Below, one piece after another: positions 22,331 to 31,925 of a stretch of 64,000 bases of DNA. Within the stretch, counting starts at the first letter, position 1, and each line of letters opens with the position of its first letter. The notes beneath the pieces were generated by a model, which made no database searches, was not told where the DNA came from, and saw only the letters and a list, made by a program, of their open reading frames with translations. Made by a program: the position numbers and the translations under genes. Origin of the DNA: Fasciola hepatica (lineage: Eukaryota; Platyhelminthes; Trematoda; Plagiorchiida; Fasciolidae); assembly GCA_948099385.1 (NCBI GenBank), contig CANUEZ040000180.1:2791001-2855000 (forward strand), given 5' to 3'.

Positions 22331-23034
22331 GAGGGTGTGTGATTGGCACCTTCTCAAATCTGTTTGAACATTCTCGATAAGAAACTCCTAAAGAGGACTT
22401 ACTCTTCATATATCGTGTTGATTTTAAAAATGTTTTAGTTTCGAAATCGGGTGGGAGAAAGAAAATTGGGAAACGGATCATCAAGGAGCACTCAACCCTG
22501 GGCATTAGGGCTCTATTTTTATTGTTTGAGTATTTCGAGCATATTTTTAGGGGGAATAGTTTTACGATTGTGCCTTTTGTACTCTAGCACACAGTACCTG
22601 CTCTCATCATGACGTCAAAACCTACCAACCCTCATGGTTGTGTCACATAGACCTACCGAAATGTTTCACTGGAGGTGAACTAAACATTATCTCGGTCAGC
22701 GGTGTTACCTGCGGTATCCCAAACGTTGACTGATCACCAACAATTCTGACAACGCTGTTACTGAATACAAAGCGCCCACAATCACCTCTTTATCATCTAA
22801 GTTAATCTATTGTGTGCTCAGTCCAAAATGAACTTGAGTCGTACACGGATTGCAGTTTTCCTTCGCCTTGTTTTTCACTACTCAGTTGCGCATGAATGCA
22901 GATGAAAGGGCACACCCTATGGTTTCAAAGGGGCGACCGGTAACCATGACCCCGGAAGTTGGAGTAAAAGACCACACAAGAACCCAATTGGTCAGATGTA
23001 TTAACCATCAGGGTGACAGAGAATCTCTAACCAG
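22331..23034. other. last LACTB2 intron, nothing recognised
   Basis: About 15 residues of the vertebrate protein have no counterpart between the exon ending at 22,104 and the one starting at 23,345. A very short exon could hide here, but I could not identify one. Confidence 0.35.
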
Positions 23035-23100
23035 CACTGATGTGACCGGTGGTGGCGTAGTTCAGACAGAGGTTCACACCACTCGACCCAGATTCAGCAC
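23035..23100 (+). repeat. tRNA-like SINE head
   Basis: GTGACCGGTGGTGGCGTAGT then AGAGGTTCACACCACTCGAC resembles the A- and B-box spacing of tRNA-derived SINEs, with the GTGACCGGTGG string shared with the 22,215-22,330 element. Weak call. Confidence 0.35.
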
Positions 23101-23344
23101 GACGAGTTTCAGCATCGGTGCTTGTTGCTTTATGAGGTTCAGCCTCGTGCACTGAAATGCGAACGGTTAAGTCGCTGTTATTGCTATCTCGATTACTCTA
23201 GTGATACTCTGAAATTTATTGCTCTTTCCATCATTATTTACTTTGCTGACTTTGCGATTATAATAATAATCTTATCATTTTTATTTATTCTTGGGCTGGG
23301 TTGTGGATGCATTTTAGACCCGAGAGTTTTTCATGTCAACGCAG

Positions 23345-23653
23345 TCCGAATTGTGGTTCTCAGAGGATCAAATTCTGGTCCACGTATACCCGGATGTGAA
23401 CGATACCCTACGTATGGCCGCTCGGCTCAATCTGCGGCACAGTTTGTTCTGGTTAGCAGCCCATGTGTCAGACTCGCCCGATATAGGACTGGATGTAATC
23501 GCACAGCGAGAGTCTGGTGAACGTGTCAGCTCAGACGAGTTTCGAGCCCTACTGACCAAACTGGACGAAAAATATCGAACGGGCAACAAAGTAAATGATG
23601 CTTGGTTGAGTGAGAAACTGTTGACTTCGTGGCAATGGATGAAGAAAACCTAA
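23345..23653 (+). CDS. LACTB2: LACTB2-like endoribonuclease, terminal exon
   Basis: This 309-nt exon after an ACGCAG acceptor encodes 102 residues and a TAA stop. It begins SELWFSEDQILVHVYPDVND then TLRMAARLNLRHSLFWLAAH. This fits the C-terminal helical (winged-helix-like) tail of LACTB2, which in vertebrates reads FTVMELVKIIYKN then [20 protein letters not shown]. The tail is longer than usual, ending SDEFRALLTKLDEKYRTGNK then VNDAWLSEKLLTSWQWMKKT. The four visible exons code for about 330 residues, already more than the roughly 290 of the vertebrate protein. The phase (0) agrees with the previous exon. A poly(A) signal lies about 185 bases after the stop. Confidence 0.82.
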   Translation, partial: SELWFSEDQILVHVYPDVNDTLRMAARLNLRHSLFWLAAHVSDSPDIGLDVIAQRESGERVSSDEFRALLTKLDEKYRTGNKVNDAWLSEKLLTSWQWMKKT

Positions 23654-23836
23654 AGAGTACAAATACGTCTAGCCAAGTTCAAATCTTGGTCACTATCATA
23701 TTGTTGTACTGACTTATGCAAAGCATATTTATGAGTACATGATTCCCAACCGATTGATTGCTGTTATCATGGGCATGTGCCCATAATTGTGTGATTCCTT
23801 TCCTCTTTGTCTTCAGATATTCTGGTGATAACTGAG

Positions 23837-23842
23837 AATAAA
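23837..23842 (+). terminator. poly(A) signal AATAAA of the LACTB2-like gene
   Basis: Canonical AATAAA, 184 bases after the TAA stop, within an AT-rich stretch. It is the first such hexamer downstream of the terminal exon that I noticed. Confidence 0.55.
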
Positions 23843-23849
23843 TCGTATT

Positions 23850-24925
23850 TCGTTGTTTTTATGTTGACTTAATCAACACTGCAATTTAAACTAACGGTTC
23901 GTATGCCGGTTTCAGAATACTAAATGGTCCCGCAATCAAACTGTAGTGTGTAGCTGCGTAAGCTCGACAACTATCCGGCTGTCAAATATGGATCACCATC
24001 AGCTCTTCTACGATATCTTCCCCGGGAATATGCCAACGACTTTGCACCCTTGAACGAGAACTCACAGTTGAGGGATTTTCAACTTCCGAACTGTTGTTAC
24101 GAAAATGAATCCGTCCAACTAGGAGCAAATTACTATCGAATGACGTGCACTTCTCCTGATGATCAAGCATCTTTTCTCGCTTCAAGAATGTTCGACTTTC
24201 ATTTGGTCATCACCCTCCTAACTTATTCAGTCGACCTGTATTTCGCGCTCCTTAAAACGAACAAATTTCCCACCATTACCATTCTACGGCGATTGAAAAT
24301 TAGGCACGTTTCAACAAACGCTGCGGTGCTCGCTGCTGATGAAAGATGAATTCTCAAGTGGATAGAGAGTGTGTACGCTGTGGTTGTGTATGTATGACTA
24401 TATTTCTGATATGACCAAAAATAAAATAACAAAATGGCCAATATTAATCGTTGCCTCCAACGAAACGGTGATGAAATCCTTCGAGCCCCAATCACAAAGA
24501 CGAGAATCGGCTATCCTCCTTAGTGTCTCCGGACACCTTTATGCACATACTTCGTATCTTCTTTTAACCCCCTTCATCGTGACACAGGAATATGGGACGG
24601 TGCGACAGACCGTTCCTTACCATAGTGACGAACTTGATTCGATGAAACAACAAGTTATCCAAAGGCGAGCAGAACACCGGCCGAATCCACTCACATGCAT
24701 CGATCTCATCCCTGCTAGATTTTGTAGAAACAGCGGTCGAAAATCCGTAATTGGTGCGCATCTTCCATAGGCGAATTCCGAATTTCACCATAGCAAAACA
24801 GAACTGGTTAAACTATGGAGAAGTAGACGCGGTCATGCACTTTTAGGAAGACGTCAGACCGACGCCATGCATTTGCACCTCGCAAGGAACCGCCACCATT
24901 TGTTATGCAGCTGCCTAAGTGCGTT
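23850..24925. other. intergenic, nothing recognised
   Basis: Frames at 24,050-24,349 and 24,369-24,770 have no recognisable domains or splice context. Confidence 0.4.
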
Positions 24926-24929
24926 CCGT

Positions 24930-25125
24930 GATTACCTATGGCCAGGTCCTCATCATCAGATATTTACCTAGCGGAAAAGGAATACTAAAATATGAAAAGG
25001 CAAGCACTAAATCAGTTGAAGCAACCTCACGTGTAAAGATGTCAAGTTCACTTTGTACATGGTCCTCTGATTTGAACATTCGGCCAATATCGTCAGCGTA
25101 CCCTAGGTCACGATTCGTCAATATT
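24930..25125 (-). pseudogene. LINE reverse transcriptase fragment with YADD
   Basis: The minus-strand frame 25,121-24,936 reads TNRDLGYADDIGRMFKSEDH then VQSELDIFTREVASTDLVLA. This fits the catalytic block C and following helix of a non-LTR RT (L-YADDI-L---------L------ A---GL). YADD is intact, but no other RT block is in frame nearby, so it is a short fragment. It is directly followed by repeat R0.6 copy 2. Confidence 0.55.
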
Positions 25126-25228
25126 TGCTTATTTTATGCCGACCACTACGAGACTGTACTTTGGCGTGGTGTGATGGCTTACATGCCTATCATAGCTCAA
25201 AGATCAACGCAAGATGGCTTCCTTAAGC

Positions 25229-25840
25229 TGAAGATCCATTCATGCCAGGTCGATGGGTAAAGGAGAGAAGAAGCTGATGGTAAACCTCTGGTGTTATCCG
25301 CTACGCCCATGGAGAAGACACTCCAGCGAATAAACACGGAGGAAAACAGTTTGCCGGTCTAAAAATATCCACCAGATGAACGTAGGATAGGAGTGAATAG
25401 AGTTTCTGTCGATGGTTAGCGAAGTTGTCGCACTTCATGGGGCAGCTATCGTCCACCTAAGCTGGACAACCCTCAGCCCAAAGGATGCTGCCACGTCCAC
25501 GTTCCACTTGCTTCAAAGGGTGCATGGGGCTGAATCCGAAAAGCGGATCGATAACAGCACCTACGAATATAAGACAGAATGCTTGCAACAATCAGGTTTC
25601 ACGTGACAGATCAGAAGAAGTTTCTTCACGTGTGCTTCGGACACGTTCCCGTGCTCGATTAACGCCCCACTGCCTTGTGAGTCAGACTTTTCAGTCCAAG
25701 GCTTCGGTTAAGGTTCCCAAAAAAGAACCCCTTCTACGGTGTGGGCAGATGCGAAGTATGCTTTGCCCAGAAACCTCCAGCATCATTCCTGTCGAGGGCC
25801 TCACTAATTGTCCTCCTTTAATTTAAAATTGATGCCAAAA
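25229..25840 (+). repeat. unclassified 0.6-kb dispersed repeat (R0.6), copy 2
   Basis: Shares ordered strings with 15,190-15,815 (minus) and 61,905-62,440 (plus), among them GAAGATCCATTCATGCC, CCACCTAAGCTGGACAACC, GATGCTGCCACGTCCACG, AAAAGCGGATCGATAACA, GTTTCACGTGACAGATCAGA and GAGGGCCTCA(C/T)TAATT near the 3' end. It is collinear over its full length, with boundaries visible on both sides. Confidence 0.72.
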
Positions 25841-26770
25841 GTCACGGGTTATTTCAGTTCTGAAGAAAGCAGGAATAGGACAGATTAAGCGTTCTTCTGA
25901 ATCCCATATGTTCACTTCATTTGTGTTCACTGTGTATGTTTCCGTTGATATCTGTTTACGAGAGGATTTGTTCATAGTTCGTACTCTGCGGGTCGGTATT
26001 GCTCATCGGACCGAACACAGTCAGACTGGAAAAGGCTTGGATATTGAATGATTTAACGTCATCAGTGAGGAGGTAATGCGATTACTACTTCCGAGTTCGG
26101 CTGCGCAGGTTAGCTGAACTGTCTTACGCAGGGCGTTCGTTGATTAGGTGCTTCTCGTTCCGATTAGGTCTTTTGGGTGGAGCAAAGATAATGACAAGAA
26201 TAGACGATGGGAAATAAAGCAACGAGTCGTAATCCTTACCATCTAGGGTTATCCCACTCACTCCGGACAAACTGGGCGCGGTGACCCCCACGAGAGTCGA
26301 ACAAAGACCAACAGAAACACACACACACAGGAACTGTCCACACGGCAACAGATTAGTCATCCAGGTCATCTGCCGCGGCACTTCAACAGACTCGGTTTTG
26401 TCATTTTCGGACTTCAATCCGAAAAGGCTAGTTGTCTTCGGATCGGTGTAATCATGACTAATATATTCGGTCACCCGGTTGACCTCAGCGCCTCCATCTT
26501 AATCATTCTTACGGTGGTTTACATTCCATTAAGAATATCTCCTATCAAGCTGCCATCTACTGGTTTGGGGCAAGTGCACAGACTGAACAACTGACTCGGG
26601 TCACTGCATGTGTGCGCGTGTGTGTGTGTGTGTGTCTGACCGCACCGTGATAAGCGTGATTGTCGTTCGGATCTGCATGAGGGCTCAAGTTCCCGTGAAC
26701 GGTGAGATATAAATCACGTTAGCACTGGAACAGGACTGTGATTTCGGTCCATATCTTCTAGGCACATCCC
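25841..26770. other. intergenic, TG/CA microsatellites only
   Basis: Holds (CA)n near 26,316-26,329 and (TG)n at 26,609-26,636. The 116-residue minus frame at 26,124-26,474 runs through the CA tract and is not supported as a gene. Confidence 0.45.
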
Positions 26771-26772
26771 AA

Positions 26773-26960
26773 TTGGCAGCCCGGATAGCCTTGTGGTTAA
26801 GGTGTTCGATTCACAATCGTTCACCCCGGGTTCGAGTCCTCGTGGGGGCTCGGTGGATGTGCACTGCTGATGATTCCCAACAAGGATGAAACTGCTGTAC
26901 AGTGCTTCCATGGTTTTCAATGGTGAGTTGAGCGTTCAAGCTGCATGATGAATCATATTA
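26773..26960 (+). repeat. tRNA-derived SINE, family S1, best copy
   Basis: A tRNA-like head has an A box (TAGCCTTGTGG, 26,785-26,795) and a B box (GGTTCGAGTCC, 26,829-26,839) with normal 33-base spacing. The tRNA-unrelated body reads GGGGGCTCGGTGGATGTGCA, CTGATGATTCCCAACAAGG and CCATGGTTTTCAATGGTGAG. Copies lie at 16,985-17,165 (minus) and 17,318-17,440 (plus, tail only). The first 75 bases resemble a tRNA, but the shared body and dispersed copies make it a SINE. Confidence 0.8.
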
Positions 26961-28555
26961 TATACAAATTCAATTATCATGAAGGCGACCGAGTCTATCT
27001 GTTGATCGACGTGTTCATGGATCTCGATATCCATCAGATTGTAAAGAAATGCTGACATCACATCGAGTCAGTGCGCTGTCCCTCAATGTCGTGCAAGACA
27101 AACACGTTCATGCTAATATGACCTAAGGCGATGAGAGACTGACATGGCCAAAAACGGCGGTGAACTTGTGACCTGTTCTCGGCCAACCAGAAGACGACTC
27201 AAATTGGTTGTCTAAATTTCAAAAACTTTGACACAGTGGTGAAACTAAAAGGACCATAAATATCTCTTCTTTTCTGTCAGAAACACCTGTAAGGTCGCGA
27301 AACCTTACAACGCAGTTTCCTTAGTAAACGCATTCTCCGGTCCTTTGTATTACGTGTGGACCACCAGCACGTTACTCTAGCACTCGGCATTGTGCTAACA
27401 AATTAACCAGAACGGTATTCCCCAGGACCCGTGAGAACGATAGCGGTCGATGTGTATTTGAGAGTGCGCAAGAGCAGCGGTCACATGGCAACCGTGCTTG
27501 GCAGTCAGTGTTCGGTTAAATAATATAGTAATAATGATGAAGATGTCTTGCTGCACACCTGTTGCGCATGAGCAGATTTCATCACACACTGCATTGCAAT
27601 GTGTAGTAGCAACGTAGAAGAGGTCAGTATGATTAAAAAGTCAGTCTCCAAAGGGATATAAAGTTCCTGGTGCTGTATCGTGTACACCTGATAGTAATCT
27701 GTCATTTAAACTTTTGGCAACTCAAATGGTGGACACTGAAACGCGTTCACTGCGGTCGGCCCGATTGAAGACGCCATTTCTACAGTTATTATGAACCCAT
27801 AATAAACAGATGAATAGAGAGCATTGAGGAGTGTTTTGCAGATCCCAAAACTCCCTCACAAACGCGGAATCGAATAAATTTGAGGACCGGTCTTGGAAAT
27901 CACGTGAATTAATGATATGAACAACCATTTTCGTGGCTATCAGCGATATTTCATCGGGTCAGATCAGTTTTAGTTTTATGACCTAGTTATCAGGCTATTC
28001 GTTACAGGTAGCGGCACGTTTATTGAACTTGTTTGCTCGACCGTTCTACTTCTCCGCCTCTCTCCAGCTGACCTTTTCATTCGACTAACTGTGACACGTT
28101 ATTTAGGTCAGAGTACGAGTTCAGGGATGCTCTCCTCAGTTCTGTCTATTAAACACGCCTCGCACCGAAGTGCTCCAGATCCGGTTGCTCAGTTTGCTCA
28201 AAAACGACAAATCGACGCACCACGAACGAGTAGAAGCAGGTGTGCGTACAAGTTAATGTGAATATACGCAGGTGAAGAAAGAAGCCCAATTTAAATGGGT
28301 TTCTAGGCCATAAAAATTAGAGTCCAACTAATCATGAAGCTCAATACGACTATGCCAGTGGTAAATTCGACAACGGCTAGCCCAGCATTTATGCCCTTGT
28401 ATGAAACAGCAGCACCAGTGTTGGCTGAGACAAGGTGGATCTGGAGAAATACACAAATCACACCAAGATACCGCAGTCCTAATACAGTGCACGAAGCGCC
28501 ATTAAGCCCATCCTGCTTTTCTGTCGTTATTTTCTAACGGTTTAGATCGGTTAGA
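26961..28555. other. intergenic, one possible decayed LTR-like stretch
   Basis: No gene seen. Bases 27,450-27,530 (CAACCGTGCTTGGCAGTCAG, TTCGGTTAAATAA) weakly resemble the end of the LTR-like sequence at 30,150-30,210 (ATCCCGCTTGGTAGCAAGCG, TTCAGTTAAACAA). This may be a third decayed copy. Confidence 0.35.
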
Positions 28556-28805
28556 GCTTACCATGATGGTCCCTTATTGCACGCGTTTGCTAACCCCTTC
28601 TACTATGCGTTAACCACCTGTCCAGCACTGTGACGCTCCGCACTACGCCATCACGATCACTAGAGCAGAGTTTCCCCTAACCCACGAGAAGGAGAACACT
28701 ATCGGCGGGGAGAGAGTGAAGAGTGTATATTGCGACAGAGTGCACGTACAACGGACAAATGACCATCGTGCACCGAGTTCAGGAAACAATAATGTGTTAA
28801 TCAAA
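28556..28805 (-). repeat. degenerate LTR-like repeat (3' side of Gypsy remnant)
   Basis: Aligns with 29,951-30,240 in the same orientation. Shared ordered strings include CCTTATTGCACGC, CACCTGTCC, GAGAACAC, GTATATTGCGA, AATG-GTTA/GTGTTAA and CAAATGAAC. Identity looks near 65-70%. The two copies bracket a Gypsy-type pol fragment, which suggests they are the LTRs of that element. Confidence 0.5.
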
Positions 28806-28809
28806 TGAA

Positions 28810-29690
28810 CTAATTTGAATTTCGCCTGAGGGGCCTCCTCCTAGAAGTCCAAGTTGGGCTTCGATTCCATATGCGGGCCGGGTGTCCCACTATCGCAGGA
28901 ACTTCGTGCATGCCGTCCCTTGTATTGTTGGCCTGGCACCGGATGACTGATGGATAGGGTTTGACGTCTGCACCTTCGAATTCTCTTTCCAAAGGAGTCC
29001 AACTGCCGTCTCCAAAGCCAACCTGACAAACTGTCCCCTTGTCCAGTGATTGGTTATCTCCTTGAAAGTACCGGGTGTCAGCGAGAAAACTGATGTAGCC
29101 AGTATGACTGTGAATCCGTCCGAGAGCCTAAAGCAAAAGGGATGGAAAATGCGCCTGGGGACGCCAGCAGATGTTTGACCAGGATAACAGACATATAAGA
29201 GACTTTCGGTGTTGCTGCTACTCATAAAAAGTAAAAAACAAATATTGATGGGTTTGGTTTGGTTAGGTATAACCGCAGACTGTGTGAGTGGCAGTTGCGG
29301 CGTTAAACGTAGTGAACCATTTTGTTGAAGCCACTTGATATCGCGCTCGCGCTTTGGACATGAGCGTCTAAGCCGATGTCAGACGTTGTTCACAAACTTA
29401 GCTGACATAGGCGCGAAAAGGCCTCAGAGATGGGATTGTGTAACAGAGGCGTATCGTATGCCCACATTAAACTGTGAGACTAAGTCTAAGTGACGAACCT
29501 CGCGAGGTGAGTGTCGATCGAAAGCGAACTTTAGTGCGTACGAAAGGCTTGTGATCTGTAGACACCGTGAACGAACGACTTTTGAGTGCGAGTCGCAAAT
29601 AACAGATACCCGAGTAGACGGACAATAATTTCCTACCAAACGAGCTGCATCCGAATTTTTCAGGCAATAAGTAGTTATAAACGAAAACAA
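28810..29690 (-). pseudogene. Ty3/Gypsy retrotransposon pol remnant (RNase H region)
   Basis: On the minus strand two frames share one RNase H domain. The frame at 29,667-29,467 gives LSVYSGICYLRLALKSRSFT, VSTDHKPF. The frame at 29,690-29,424 gives FDRHSPREVRHLDLVSQFNV then GIRYA. Family members read TDHKPL...RHSPRE-RHLD-ISQF-TDIR(Y/H). The switch between frames shows a frameshift. From 29,225 to 28,810 a further frame runs towards the LTR-like repeat without a recognised domain. RT, integrase and gag are not found, so most of the element is deleted. Confidence 0.7.
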
Positions 29691-29950
29691 AAGTCTACGA
29701 AGAATCGCCTACAAACTATTACCATCAAATACCGGAAGGTTTGAAAATGATCCAGCAAATTATGGGGACAAAGCGATAAACGTATGAAACGGTAGAAAAT
29801 TTAACAGTACGTGTACTAAAAAGGGGAACCAACGGACTATTCTATGACAAAGCAACACGCCAAAAAACCAGACAGAACATTATTACCCGAACCAAAAGGA
29901 AACTTGCGTGACGTTGGCATCATATCGGGCTCGTCCACTGTAAGATCGCC

Positions 29951-30240
29951 TAAACCTCACCATACCGTTTCCTTATTGCACGCATTCGCTAGCCCTTTCC
30001 ACTATCCGTCGATCACCTGTCCGTCAGTGGAGTACTTCGCATAAAGCCGACACGATAACCAGAGCATTGCCTCCCCCAACCGATGAGATGGAGAACACGG
30101 TCAATAAAGAGGAAATGGTTAGCGTATATTGCGAAAGCGTGTGCGGGCAAAGGTCAAGTGAACATCCCGCTTGGTAGCAAGCGTTCAGTTAAACAAGAAA
30201 GTGTTAAACAAATGAACGAAGTTGAATCTCGCTACAGAAC
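29951..30240 (-). repeat. degenerate LTR-like repeat (5' side of Gypsy remnant)
   Basis: Partner of 28,556-28,805 (see that entry). With only about 1.1 kb between the two copies, the element must have lost most of its interior, or the two repeats are solo LTRs that landed near each other. Confidence 0.5.
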
Positions 30241-30244
30241 CAAA

Positions 30245-31090
30245 CCACCAACTGACGGCGGGTTATAATTACTGCATCACACTTCCTGGTGGAACGGTAT
30301 CGTGTTTGTCTCCCCTCTGCACCTAAATACGCAGGCACACCGAAAATATAGTTTTTCATTCCTCTGCCCGATGGGTTTTAGTCACAGAATATTAGCCGCA
30401 AGATAATGAATTTTTGAAAGCAATTTCTCACTTGAACCTGTTGTTAATATAAACGTTGTTAGGACACGACAGGGCAAAAGTAGTGACAGGCCAAACGTAT
30501 TCTGGGTCATTCTTAGAACGGTGGAAGTAAGAACAAGTCCAATGAGTTCACAACACGCAAGCAGGAGCGCCACCGATAGCGGGGCTCTGGGACGTTTCAT
30601 GATATTCAGAACCACAGTTTTACGACAAGATAGATGAAAACAGAACTGTGCAACCGGAGTGAGATGCGAATCCTGTTTATCACTGTTAACCGTCTTTGCA
30701 GCTCGGAAAGGATACAAGGTGTGTAGTAAAAAGCATCTGACCGGCTGATGATGATGTTTCCCGGAACTGCCGTGCTCCGTGCTTACGTTGCACTGACAAC
30801 AGCATTCAGTGTATCGTCTTGGTCCCATGTTTGTTAGTGTGCAAACACCTGTTCAACGAACCATATTCGCATGACCATTTCCCATTGTGATAGGGACCGA
30901 CCAGTTTTGTTTTACACGAATGTCACCGGAACGGAGGGAAATGTGCTGGGTGAACAGCGAAGTACTTCAGAGCGCTTTGGAATCAAACCATATACTAAAT
31001 GCGTTCTCCAACTACTGACACAATTTGTTTTGGGCTACGGGTAAGGATGAACATTTAGTATTCCATTTGATGGTGGAAAGTAATCCACTG
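30245..31090. other. intergenic, nothing recognised
   Basis: A 148-residue minus frame (30,828-30,382) has a hydrophobic stretch but no domain, start context or splice context that I can support. Confidence 0.35.
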
Positions 31091-31094
31091 TCAT

Positions 31095-31215
31095 CCGCCT
31101 CGTTGCCACACCTGACCTATTGGGACCTTGTGTGGTTCTCCATCAATTCAAGTCTCAGGGTCTGCTTGCTAGTTATCTCTAGTAGCGCAGTGGGCCTTTA
31201 CGGCTATGGGGTATA
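31095..31215 (+). repeat. SINE family S2, partial copy
   Basis: AGTCTCAGGGTCTGCTTGCT, AGTTATCTCTAGTAGCGCAG and GGGCCTTTACGGCT align with the minus-strand SINE at 56,775-57,010 (GTCTCGACCATGTTGCTGG, TTATCCCCAGTAGTGCAGTG, GACCGGGGCTGTGG). Confidence 0.55.
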
Positions 31216-31248
31216 CCCCTTTCGTTGCACTCATGCGTAAGCATGCAT

Positions 31249-31265
31249 TATATATATATATATAA
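31249..31265. repeat. short (TA)n microsatellite
   Basis: Eight TA units, placed just after the S2 SINE tail. Microsatellite tails are common at SINE ends. Confidence 0.85.
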
Positions 31266-31269
31266 TGAT

Positions 31270-31925
31270 GTCTGAGTGACAATTTTCTGTTTATCGGAAG
31301 CTTTCCAGAGGTTACTCTTCTGGATAGGCGATACATCAAAAGCAGGCCGGCGGGCTGCAGCCCACAGAGTACCAGCACGGCCTCGGATACGCCGATAGAA
31401 GAACAACCCTTAGACCCCCTCCCCCCCCTCCCTCCACGTAGTCCATCGACGCGACGTGGCTACCCCTTTGAACTATCTCCCGTTTGGCTGCTTCAGCAGC
31501 AGTTTGGAGGTAAACAGTAGAACCACCATATTCCAATCAATGGAGTACGTGAAGCACACATCAATCTGAAAGAATCCACGGAAAGACACCCAAACGAACG
31601 ACGAATGGCACTGAATGTTATCCAGGCAGAGGCATAGGCTCTCGTGATGTGGGTGAGAGTCTTGAGTGAATGGATATTTATTCTTAAACACGACTATGCA
31701 TAAGCTCATGGTATTTATTTGGGTTCAGAAGGTGTTACAGCGAGAACACGACCCGCAACGTGTCTGATGGTGCATTAAAAGTCGCTTCCCAGTACGAAAA
31801 ACGCAACCCGTCTTCAACCGTATCCATTACCAGACACGCTGACAACCTCTAACTGCGGTATCAGTGCTCGGCCATTTACCGTCTGCTTGGCCTGCTTCAT
31901 TCCCGATAGTTCAATTTTGTTCCTA
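31270..31925. other. intergenic, nothing recognised
   Basis: Includes a C-rich run near 31,417-31,433. The minus frames here show no domain. Confidence 0.4.

Noticed and set aside
26783..26858. A possible functional tRNA gene with good A and B boxes
   Set aside because: The acceptor and anticodon stems do not pair well, and the sequence continues into a body that recurs at 16,985-17,165 and 17,318-17,440, so it is a SINE head.
30382..30828. 148-residue membrane-like protein on the minus strand
   Set aside because: No homology, no splice or start support, and composition like neighbouring non-coding DNA.
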